Positions 16,738-23,770 of a DNA stretch of 64,000 bases are shown here, one piece after another. The position numbers were made by a program, and so were the translations under genes. The stretch spans positions 1-64,000 of the forward strand of contig CAMLJY010000025.1 of NCBI GenBank assembly GCA_946480465.1, in the 5' to 3' direction. The stretch's first letter is position 1; the number at the start of each line of letters is the position of its first letter. The notes beneath the pieces were generated by a model that saw nothing but the letters and a program-made list of their open reading frames with translations, was not told where the DNA came from and made no database searches. Source of the stretch: an uncultured Burkholderiales bacterium (lineage in GTDB: Bacteria > Pseudomonadota > Gammaproteobacteria > Burkholderiales > Burkholderiaceae).

Positions 16738-17499
16738 TCAGATCGCGTTCAGTTCCGCGACGAAGTCATAGGTGTCGCCGCGGTAGATCGACTGCGACAG
16801 CTCGATCGCCCGCCCGTCGCGCAGGTAGCCCAGCCGCTCCACCAACAGCCCCGCGTCACGCGGCTTGGCCTCGAGCAGCTTGGCCTGCTCGTCGTTCAGC
16901 AGCAGTGCATGCAGGCGCTGCAGCGCCCGCACCGGACGGTGGCCGGCGCGGTCCAGCGCTTCGTACAGCGAGGTGTCCACCGCCTCCAGCGACGGCAGCG
17001 CGAAGGCGGCGATCGTCGCGGTCTCGATCGACATCGGCGCCTCGTCGGCATAGCGCAGCCGGTGGAAGCGGTAGACCGTGGTGCCCGGGCTCATCGCCAG
17101 CTTCAGCGCCTCCTCCGGCGTCACCGTGCCCTCAGCCTTCTTCAGCCATACGCTGCGCGGATTGCGGCCGCGTGCGCGCATGTCCTCGGAAAACGAGGTC
17201 AGCTTGGAGAAGTTCTTGTCGATGCGGGTGCAGACGAAATTGCCTGCCCCCTGGCGCCGCTCCAGCAGGCCTTCTTCGGCCAGGCCGTCGATCGCCTTGC
17301 GGACCGTGATGCGCGAGACGTTGAGGTCCGCCGCCAGCTGCCGTTCCGACGGCAGCGCGTCGTCGGGCCCGAGGATGCGTTTCTCGATCGCTTCGCGCAG
17401 CGCCTGCTGCAGTTGCAGGTACAGCGGTTGGTGGCTGTCCGGGTCGAGCGTGCGCAGGATCTGCGTCAGCGCTGCCGGACCGGGGACTTCGCTCCTCAT
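16738..17499 (-). CDS. GntR/UTRA (HutC-type) repressor of the GlcNAc locus
   Basis: A 253-residue regulator. Residues about 20-90 form the GntR winged helix (LPSERQLAADLNVSRITVRK, then GLLERRQGAGNFV). The rest is a UTRA effector domain (GTTVYRFHRLRYADEAPMSI and DRAGHRPVRALQRL), the fold that binds amino-sugar phosphates in NagR/YvoA and DasR. It most likely represses the GlcNAc genes and is released by GlcNAc-6-P or GlcN-6-P. The start at 17499 has GAGAGGA immediately before it. A longer frame to 17583 would place the operator at 17529-17544 inside the coding region and is less likely. It lies between the operon and the divergent TonB receptor. Confidence 0.9.
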   Translation of the reverse strand: MRSEVPGPAALTQILRTLDPDSHQPLYLQLQQALREAIEKRILGPDDALPSERQLAADLNVSRITVRKAIDGLAEEGLLERRQGAGNFVCTRIDKNFSKLTSFSEDMRARGRNPRSVWLKKAEGTVTPEEALKLAMSPGTTVYRFHRLRYADEAPMSIETATIAAFALPSLEAVDTSLYEALDRAGHRPVRALQRLHALLLNDEQAKLLEAKPRDAGLLVERLGYLRDGRAIELSQSIYRGDTYDFVAELNAI

Positions 17500-17528
17500 T
17501 CCTCTCGTTCGCCTTGCCGTTGCTTGAG

Positions 17529-17544
17529 TACCACTATCGTACCA
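17529..17544 (-). promoter_or_regulatory. GntR-regulator operator at its own promoter (TGGTA-N6-TGGTA)
   Basis: On the minus strand, TGGTA-CGATAG-TGGTA repeats the 11-base-spaced half-site found before the GlcNAc operon and TonB receptor. It lies 30 bases upstream of the regulator ATG, a position suited to autorepression. Confidence 0.65.
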
Positions 17545-17679
17545 GAAGCGATTGACGCGCCACCCCGTGCCGATATCGAGCATTCACTGGTCCGCATCAC
17601 TTCCGCCACCCCCATTCAGAGGGCCACGGCCCCAAATCGCGGCCCGATCCGGGAAAACGGCTAGACCGATTTCGTCAAG

Positions 17680-17695
17680 TGGTAGTACAGTGGTA
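17680..17695 (+). promoter_or_regulatory. GntR-regulator operator before the TonB receptor (TGGTA-N6-TGGTA)
   Basis: TGGTA-GTACAG-TGGTA on the plus strand is nearly the same as the site at 9694 (TGGTA-CTACAG-TGGTA). It lies 85 bases before the receptor ATG. The repeated motif in front of three transcription units argues for one shared regulator. Confidence 0.65.
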
Positions 17696-17780
17696 CGCAT
17701 CCACTTAAGACCAAGGCTGCAGCTCCCGCGCAGCCACCGCAACCGGACGCCGCGCTGGCGCCATCTTCGACGAGGAGCTC

Positions 17781-20651
17781 ATGAAGGCAACTTTGACACC
17801 CATCGCATCGGCCGTCGCCTTTGCGTTGATCGGCACGGTGGCGCACGCGCAGCAGGCGACGGCGCAGGAGCCCGAGAAGAAAGCGCCGGCCCGGCAGGTG
17901 GCGCAGGCACCGCAAAGCGCGGCCTCCGCGGCGCAGGCCACACCCACGGCCGCAGTCCAGGTCGCCCAGGCGCAGACGGGCGCCGCCCAGGCCGCGGCCG
18001 CAGCCCCGAGCCCGGACAACACCGTCATCATCACTGGCATCCGCCGCTCGCTGCAGCAGTCGCTGAACCAGAAGCGCGCGGCCGACACGCGGGTCGACGT
18101 GATCACCGCCGAAGACATCGGCAAGATGCCCGACAAGAACGTGGCCGACTCGCTGCAGCGGCTGCCGGGCGTGACCATCAGCTCCGCCGGGGCCAACGAA
18201 GGGGGCTTCGACGAGAACGACCGCGTCTCGATGCGCGGCACGAATCCCAGCTACACGCAGACCCTGATCAACGGCCACCCGGTCTCCTCCGGCGACTGGT
18301 TCGTGCTGAACCAGAGCGCCAATGCCGGCCGCAGCGTCAGCTACTCGCTGCTGCCATCCGAACTGGTCAGCAAGGTGGTCGTGCACAAGAGTTCCGAGGC
18401 CAGCCTGGTCGAAGGCGGCGTCGCCGGCTCGGTCAACATCGTCACGCGCAAGCCACTGGAGTTCCGCAAGGCCCTGACCCTCGAGGCGGCCGCCGGCGCC
18501 GTCCATGCCGACCTGCCGAACAAGACCGATCCCCAGTTCAATGCACTGGTCAATTGGCGCAACGAGGCCAGGACGGTCGGCGTGCTGTTCCAGGCCTTCT
18601 CCGAGAAGCGCCACCTGCGCCGCGATGGCGTCGAGGTCCTCGGCTACAACCAGATCGCACCGGGCAGCGCGGTGGCGCAATCCAACCCGGACCTGGCCGA
18701 CGTCTGGTATCCCCGCTCCATCGGCGCGGCACTCTTCGAGCAGGAGCGCGAGCGCACCGGCGGCCTGCTGGACCTGCAGTTCAAACCCAGCGCCAACCTG
18801 ACGCTGGACCTCACCGCGATGTCGTCGGAGATGAAGGCCTCCAACTACAACCGCAACTACCTGCTGCACGCGCCCTTCTTCCTGAACGAAGGCGCGGGCC
18901 AGGCCCCGCAGCCCGGTTACGTGGTGCGCAACGGCACGCTGGTGCAGGCCAGTTTCGCGGCCGACCCCAGCCGCTCCTACAGCACCTACGACCAGATCTC
19001 CCGGCCCGACGAGAAGGCGACCACCCAGTTCTTCAACTTCGCCGCCGACTGGCGTGCCAGCGACGCGCTGAGCTTCCACACCAAGCTGGGTCTCTCCAAG
19101 GGCACCGGCGAAACCCCGAGCCAGCACCAGGCCTCCTGGGACCAGCGCGGCGGCGGCGCATGGAAGCTGAACGGCGTGGACAGCGCGCCGGATTTCTCGA
19201 TCGGCACGCCTGCCAGCAGCCCGGCGGGCTCCTCGCTCAACTGGCTGTGGGGGGCCCAGAGCGTCGACATCAGGGACAAGGACGAATGGGCGCAGATCGA
19301 CGCCGAGTACGCGATCGACAAGGGCATGCTCACGACGCTGAAGTTCGGCGCCCGCACCGCCCAGCACACGCGCACCTCGGAAGGCGTGCTGGGCCGCGGG
19401 CCGAAATGCTCGGACGGCAGCGCCTTCACCTGGGGCGCCACCTGGTGCACGAACCCGGCGGCCTCGCCGGACTACCTGCCGAACTGGGGCACCGTCTACC
19501 AGAACTACCCCGGCGACTTCGGTGACGGCCTGGGCGGCAACTTCCCGCGCAACGTCTGGTACTTCTCGCCGGAAGTGCTGGCGGCGGCCCATGCGAAGTT
19601 CGGCAACGTCGATCCGAAGTTGCGCGCCCTCAGGGACTGGGACTTCGGCCTGAAGGAGAAGTCGCACGCCGCCTACGTCCAGGCCAACCTGGAGGGCAGC
19701 GGCTGGCGAGGCAACGTCGGCCTGCGCGTGGTGCAGACGAAGGAACACGTGCTGCGCTACGTGGCCGTGCCCGAGAACGCCCAGGGGGCCATCGTCGGCT
19801 CGGCCTTCGGCGCCTACCTGCCGATCTACAACGACAACAGCTACACCGACGTCCTGCCCAGCCTGAACCTGCGCGTCGACCTGGCCAAGGACATGGTCGC
19901 CCGCCTTGCGTTGTCCAAGACGATGACCCGGGCCGACTACTCCGCGCTGGCCGGGGCCACCACCCTTACCCCGCCGGCGGCGCGCGGCGACCTGGGCAGC
20001 GGCAACGGCTCCAACCCCGACCTGAAGCCGATCCGCTCGACCAACTTCGACGTCAACTTCGAGTGGTACTTCGCCCCGCGCGCCCTGCTCTCGGCCGGTG
20101 CGTTCTACATGGACCTGAAGAACTACGTCGGCCTCGGCCAGGAGCGCAAGCAGTTCCGCACCTTCGACCAGGCCAATCCGCAGGGCTACATCGCCGACTA
20201 CGTGCTGACCGTCCCGGTCAACAGCAGCGGCAAGGTCAAGGGCATCGAGCTGGCCTACGAGCAGCCGCTGATGGGCAACTTCGGCATCGCGGCCAACTAC
20301 ACCTATGCGGACGGCAAGGAAAAGGGCGGCGGCCCGCTGGTGGGCACGTCACGCAACACCTACAACCTGAGCGCCTACTACGAGGACGACCGGTTCAGCG
20401 CCCGGGTGGCCTACAACTACCGCTCGGCCTTCTACAGCGGCCTGGACCGCAGCACGGCGTTCAACCAGGACGACTTCGCCACGCTCGCCGCCTCCATCGG
20501 CTACAAGTTCAGCGACCAGTTCAGCGTCCACTTCGACGGCATGAACCTCAACGAGCCGACGCTGAAGTACTACGCGCTGAACAAGGACCAGCCGCGCTCG
20601 ATCTACAAGAACGGCCGCCAGTACTACCTGATGGCGCGCGTGAAGTTCTGA
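17781..20651 (+). CDS. TonB-dependent receptor, Xanthomonas/Caulobacter oligosaccharide type
   Basis: A 956-residue outer-membrane beta-barrel with a plug domain. The signal peptide ends near VAHAQ. An unusually Ala/Gln-rich spacer follows (residues about 25-78), then a TonB-box-like start VIITGIRRSLQQSL and the family hallmark ITAEDIGKMPDKNVADSLQR and PGVTISS. The barrel ends in the expected aromatic C-terminus QYYLMARVKF. This TonB_Xanth_Caul group takes up large sugars such as chito-oligosaccharides. Beside the GlcNAc regulator and with a shared operator, it is the likely outer-membrane entry route for the locus. GGAG lies 4 bases before ATG. It ends at a strong terminator. Confidence 0.9.
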   Translation: MKATLTPIASAVAFALIGTVAHAQQATAQEPEKKAPARQVAQAPQSAASAAQATPTAAVQVAQAQTGAAQAAAAAPSPDNTVIITGIRRSLQQSLNQKRAADTRVDVITAEDIGKMPDKNVADSLQRLPGVTISSAGANEGGFDENDRVSMRGTNPSYTQTLINGHPVSSGDWFVLNQSANAGRSVSYSLLPSELVSKVVVHKSSEASLVEGGVAGSVNIVTRKPLEFRKALTLEAAAGAVHADLPNKTDPQFNALVNWRNEARTVGVLFQAFSEKRHLRRDGVEVLGYNQIAPGSAVAQSNPDLADVWYPRSIGAALFEQERERTGGLLDLQFKPSANLTLDLTAMSSEMKASNYNRNYLLHAPFFLNEGAGQAPQPGYVVRNGTLVQASFAADPSRSYSTYDQISRPDEKATTQFFNFAADWRASDALSFHTKLGLSKGTGETPSQHQASWDQRGGGAWKLNGVDSAPDFSIGTPASSPAGSSLNWLWGAQSVDIRDKDEWAQIDAEYAIDKGMLTTLKFGARTAQHTRTSEGVLGRGPKCSDGSAFTWGATWCTNPAASPDYLPNWGTVYQNYPGDFGDGLGGNFPRNVWYFSPEVLAAAHAKFGNVDPKLRALRDWDFGLKEKSHAAYVQANLEGSGWRGNVGLRVVQTKEHVLRYVAVPENAQGAIVGSAFGAYLPIYNDNSYTDVLPSLNLRVDLAKDMVARLALSKTMTRADYSALAGATTLTPPAARGDLGSGNGSNPDLKPIRSTNFDVNFEWYFAPRALLSAGAFYMDLKNYVGLGQERKQFRTFDQANPQGYIADYVLTVPVNSSGKVKGIELAYEQPLMGNFGIAANYTYADGKEKGGGPLVGTSRNTYNLSAYYEDDRFSARVAYNYRSAFYSGLDRSTAFNQDDFATLAASIGYKFSDQFSVHFDGMNLNEPTLKYYALNKDQPRSIYKNGRQYYLMARVKF

Positions 20652-20683
20652 TGCGCTGAGCATCGACCGTCTCGGGGGACGGG

Positions 20684-20715
20684 GGGCGGTCCGGTACAGG
20701 CCGGACCGCCCTTTC
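20684..20715 (+). terminator. Rho-independent terminator after the TonB receptor
   Basis: An 11-base stem, GGGCGGTCCGG at 20684-20694 pairing with CCGGACCGCCC at 20701-20711, has a 6-base loop and is followed by TTTCCC. It lies 32 bases after the receptor stop and closes the GlcNAc locus on this side. Confidence 0.8.
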
Positions 20716-20742
20716 CCATTCTTCTGGCTATGCTCCGGGCCC

Positions 20743-21045
20743 ATGCCCGATGCCGATGACGTCTTCACGCTGGCCGTCCAGCCCGCCGGCTGGCAGGTTG
20801 CCGCGCCGGCCGAGCGCACGCTGCTCCAATCGCTGCATGCCGCCGGCGCCAGCCTGCCGTCCTCCTGCCGCAACGGCACCTGCCGCACCTGCCTCAGCCG
20901 CCTGGCGGCCGGCCGCGTCGGCTACCGCATCGCCTGGCCCGGCCTGCTGCCCGAAGAAAAGGCCGAGGGCTGGATCCTGCCCTGCGTCGCCTACCCCGAG
21001 TCCGACGTGGTGATCGACGCGCCCGCCGCCACGCCGCCGCGCTGA
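20743..21045 (+). CDS. 2Fe-2S ferredoxin, plant type
   Basis: A 100-residue electron carrier with a plant-type [2Fe-2S] site. Three cysteines are in SSCRNGTCRTCLSR (C-x4-C-x2-C, near residues 44-52) and the fourth in WILPCVAYP near 80. The reductase or oxygenase partner is not visible; neighbours are the TonB receptor (behind a terminator) and a DUF3016 protein. ATG at 20743 gives the usual length for stand-alone ferredoxins of Burkholderiales. Confidence 0.9.
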   Translation: MPDADDVFTLAVQPAGWQVAAPAERTLLQSLHAAGASLPSSCRNGTCRTCLSRLAAGRVGYRIAWPGLLPEEKAEGWILPCVAYPESDVVIDAPAATPPR

Positions 21046-21134
21046 CGCTTCATCATCCTCGGGCAATGCTTCTTTGCACCGCGCCCGCGGCCGCTCTGGC
21101 ACGATGGTGCGGCGACCCGCCTCGGAGGTGAACC

Positions 21135-21614
21135 ATGCGCCGCAGCCTGATGCTCCTTGCCGCCCTCGCCTCGGCCACCGTCGCCAGCGCCGGCACGGTG
21201 GAGGTGAAATTCATCGAACCCGACAAGTTCGTCGACGCACGCGATGGCATGAACAGCCGCGAAGACGTGCTGAAGACGCTGGAAGGGCACCTGAAGCAAC
21301 TGGGCGACAAGAATCTGCCCGCATCGCAGACGCTGAAGGTGGAAGTGCTGGACGTCGACCTGGCGGGTGACGCCTTCCCACGCGTCGCGCTGCGCGACAC
21401 CCGCGTGCTGCGCGGCCGCGCCGACTGGCCGCGCATGCACCTGCGCTACACCCTCAGCGAAGGCGACAAGGTGATCAAGAGCGGTGAAGACCGCATCGCC
21501 GACATGAACTACCTGACGGGCTCGCTGCGCGCCAGCCACGACACGCCGCTGCCGTACGAGAAGCGCATGCTCGACAACTGGTTCGACGAACGCTTCCTCG
21601 CCGCGAGCCGCTGA
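21135..21614 (+). CDS. DUF3016-family periplasmic protein
   Basis: A 159-residue secreted protein with a signal peptide (RRSLMLLAALASATVASA). The mature chain reads VEVKFIEPDKFVDARDGMN, then LKVEVLDVDLAGD, and ends MLDNWFDERF, a pattern I associate with DUF3016. No biochemical function is established for the family. A good Shine-Dalgarno GGAGGTG lies 6 bases before ATG. It stands alone, facing the ParA gene tail-to-tail. Confidence 0.8.
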   Translation: MRRSLMLLAALASATVASAGTVEVKFIEPDKFVDARDGMNSREDVLKTLEGHLKQLGDKNLPASQTLKVEVLDVDLAGDAFPRVALRDTRVLRGRADWPRMHLRYTLSEGDKVIKSGEDRIADMNYLTGSLRASHDTPLPYEKRMLDNWFDERFLAASR

Positions 21615-21659
21615 GGGTCACGTGCTTCCCGCCGCCGGTGGCGCGGCGTGCCGCCGAGT

Positions 21660-22463
21660 TCAGGCCCGGCGCGCCTTCCGGCCGCTGGCCGCTTCCTTGG
21701 GCTGCAAGGCCTCGTGCAGCGCCAGGTACTCCTGCGTCAGCTTGTGCCGCGCGTCCAGGTGCACCAGCGGCGTCGCGCAGTCGTGCGATTCCTTCACGCG
21801 GATGCTGGCGCTCAGCGGCGGCTGCAGGACCGGCAGGCCCTCGTCCACCAGCTCCTGCACCAGCCGCTGCGGCAGCTTGGCCCGTGGCTGGAACTGGTTG
21901 ACCACGATGCCGACCACCTCCAGGCCGCGGTTGTGGTCGGCCCGGATTTCCTGCACGTTCTCCAGCAGCGTGTAGAGCGCGCGGCGCGAAAAGTCGTCGC
22001 AATCGAACGGAATCAGGCAGCCGTCGGCCGCGATGAGCGCCGAGCGGGTGTAGAAATTCAGCGCCGGGGGCGTGTCGACGTAGATCCGGTCATAACGCCC
22101 ATCCAGCTCGGCCAGCGCATCGCGCAGCTTGTAGATCTTGTAGCGCGACTCCAGCTTGCCGTGCAGTTCCTCCAGTTGCGGGCTCGCAGGCAGCAGGTGC
22201 AGGTTCTCGAAAGGCGTCTCGGCGATGAACTCGGCCGTCGACTTGGTGCGCAGCGAGAACTTCAGCGTCTGGTCGAAGAATTCGGCCAGCGTGTCGCGCG
22301 GCGCCTCGGCGGCATCGCCGAGCAGGTAGTGGGTGGAATTGCACTGGGCGTCGAGATCGACCACCAGGGTCTTGAGTCCCTGCTGCGCGCTGATGGCGGC
22401 CAAGTTGCAGGTGATCGTCGACTTGCCGACGCCACCCTTCTGGTTGAAGACGACGATGCGCAT
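21660..22463 (-). CDS. ParA/Soj-like ATPase (orphan)
   Basis: A 267-residue ParA-superfamily ATPase. The deviant Walker A is FNQKGGVGKST at residues 7-17 with the signature Lys, Walker A' is VVDLDAQCN near 34, and Walker B is IYVDTPPALNF near 128. Such proteins position DNA, cell poles or protein arrays through ATP-dependent nucleoid binding. No parB gene or visible parS site adjoins it, so a role in chromosome partition is uncertain; it could organise another cargo. The C-terminus (KEAASGRKARRA) is basic. Confidence 0.87.
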   Translation of the reverse strand: MRIVVFNQKGGVGKSTITCNLAAISAQQGLKTLVVDLDAQCNSTHYLLGDAAEAPRDTLAEFFDQTLKFSLRTKSTAEFIAETPFENLHLLPASPQLEELHGKLESRYKIYKLRDALAELDGRYDRIYVDTPPALNFYTRSALIAADGCLIPFDCDDFSRRALYTLLENVQEIRADHNRGLEVVGIVVNQFQPRAKLPQRLVQELVDEGLPVLQPPLSASIRVKESHDCATPLVHLDARHKLTQEYLALHEALQPKEAASGRKARRA

Positions 22464-22831
22464 GGAGGGCTGGGGTTCGCGACCGCGGACGGACGAATCC
22501 GCGAATTATGCTGCGCCGCAACAGTCGCGCTGCCGAAATGGCTGGCCAGGGCCCCGCTGTTGTCGCGATTCCGTCATCGGTGCGCCGGCACAATGCAAGG
22601 CATCCAAGGCGAGCAATCGACCGCACGAATGGGCGGAGCGCGGAACCCGTCACCGTCGCCAAGATCCGGTCCAGGCCATCCGAAATCGAAAGGATGTCCC
22701 GGCTCCGTGAGCAGCAGGGCCACCACTCGGTGGCCCTTTGCTTTGATGCCGTCCGCTGCGGCAATGCCGTATGCTGCGCGACAGGCAGCGGCACGCGAAC
22801 GGCGTGTGCCGGCCAGCACAGGAGGACCGCC
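22464..22831. other. 368-base intergenic region with an orphan terminator-like hairpin
   Basis: No credible gene is seen between the divergent parA and the small basic protein gene. GAATTATGCTG near 22504 may belong to the parA promoter. A hairpin GGGCCACC / GGTGGCCC (22717-22724, 22729-22736) followed by TTTGCTTTG reads as a plus-strand terminator although no protein gene ends there. A small RNA upstream of it is possible. Confidence 0.5.
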
Positions 22832-23020
22832 TTGGCGACCCCCAACTACTCGTATGAAAAGCGGCAGCGCGAGCTGGCGAAGAAACGCAAGGCCGAGGAA
22901 AAGCGTCAGAAGAAGCTCAACAAGAGCGATGACGCACCCGCTGACCAGCAGGGTGACCGAGCGCCGGGCATGCCCGAAAGCACCGGCGCCCAGACGCCGC
23001 CTCCCGCACCGACCGAGTAG
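22832..23020 (+). CDS. Small charged protein of unknown function
   Basis: A 62-residue protein: LATPNYSYEKRQRELAKKR, then a Lys/Glu-rich helix (KAEEKRQKKLNK) and a Pro-rich tail ending PPPAPTE. The TTG at 22832 is supported by AGGAGG 7 bases upstream. Similar short proteins starting MATPNY.YEKRQ are, from memory, common in Burkholderiales, but no function is known. It ends 37 bases before a strong bidirectional terminator. Confidence 0.75.
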   Translation: MATPNYSYEKRQRELAKKRKAEEKRQKKLNKSDDAPADQQGDRAPGMPESTGAQTPPPAPTE

Positions 23021-23056
23021 ATCTCCGGGACCGCGCCCATGAGGCGCTGGCCCCAA

Positions 23057-23088
23057 GAAAAAACCGCGGCTTCGAGCCGCGGTTTTTC
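23057..23088. terminator. Bidirectional Rho-independent terminator
   Basis: A near-perfect hairpin with a 13-base stem (AAAAACCGCGGCT at 23059-23071, AGCCGCGGTTTTT at 23075-23087) and a TCG loop. Flanking A and T runs let it stop transcription from both the small protein gene (plus) and the cold-shock gene (minus). Confidence 0.92.
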
Positions 23089-23125
23089 ATTGGTCGGCTG
23101 ATGCCGACCCTTCAGCCTCAGCCGC

Positions 23126-23341
23126 TCAGAGCGGGCGGATGTTCGCGGCTTGCAGGCCCTTCGGGCCCTGCTTCACTTCGAACTCGACGCGCTGGTTCTC
23201 CTGCAGGCTGCGGAAGCCGCCGCCGTTGCGGATCTCGCTGAAGTGGGCAAACAGGTCGGCGCCGCCGCCTTCGGGCGTGATGAAGCCGAAGCCCTTACCG
23301 TCGTTGAACCATTTAACGACGCCCGTCTGGGTGGTACTCAT
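23126..23341 (-). CDS. Cold-shock domain protein, CspA family
   Basis: A 71-residue single cold-shock domain that binds single-stranded RNA or DNA. RNP1 is [11 protein letters not shown] near residues 15-25 and RNP2 is DLFAHFSEI near 30-38. It starts [13 protein letters not shown], the standard beginning. The gene has a long untranslated upstream region, common in csp genes where the leader controls translation. It ends 38 bases before the bidirectional terminator. Confidence 0.95.
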   Translation of the reverse strand: MSTTQTGVVKWFNDGKGFGFITPEGGGADLFAHFSEIRNGGGFRSLQENQRVEFEVKQGPKGLQAANIRPL

Positions 23342-23770
23342 GAAGAATGTTCCGTTTTGGAATTGATGGGACGACACGCGGCGCGCCCAACGCGCGCAAC
23401 GGACAGAAACACTCAAGAGGCGTGAACCTGGGATTTCCACCTGGGCCGGCCGCCCGACTTTTGGCGCCGAACGGCGGTGCAGTGATAAGACCTTGTGGAA
23501 ACGGTCTCGTGCATGTCTGTCCCACGAATGTAGCAGCAACTGAATCAAATTCAGGGTTCGGGGTTGCCCTCAGATCGGCCTGCGGAACGCGTCGACTTTG
23601 TCGCACTGGCGCTGCCATGCACGAGTTCACGAACCGGCCATGCGGTCTTACCCGGGGCGGGGCTAGAGCGGGTCCCCGACCCTAAGGCGCGCTGCCCCGC
23701 CGAGGGCGGGCATACCATGGCCCGGCCCTGCGCGCCGCGCCACGCCGTGCGGCACACCACGGAGACACCC
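23342..23770. other. 429-base intergenic region between csp and the GMC oxidoreductase gene
   Basis: No gene is supported. The region should hold the csp promoter and leader on the minus strand and the GMC gene promoter on the plus strand. A perfect dyad CTGAATCAAATTCAG at 23540-23554 may be an operator. The part beyond 23600 shows no clear promoter by eye. Confidence 0.5.
23540..23554. promoter_or_regulatory. Perfect 15-base dyad, possible operator
   Basis: CTGAAT-CAA-ATTCAG has perfect 6-base arms and is AT-rich in a GC-rich setting. It lies 200 bases before the csp start and 216 bases before the GMC start. The bound protein is unknown. Confidence 0.4.

Noticed and set aside
17500..17583. 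28-codon upstream extension of the GntR regulator
   Set aside because: It would cover the operator at 17529-17544, and ATG 17499 has a good ribosome site.
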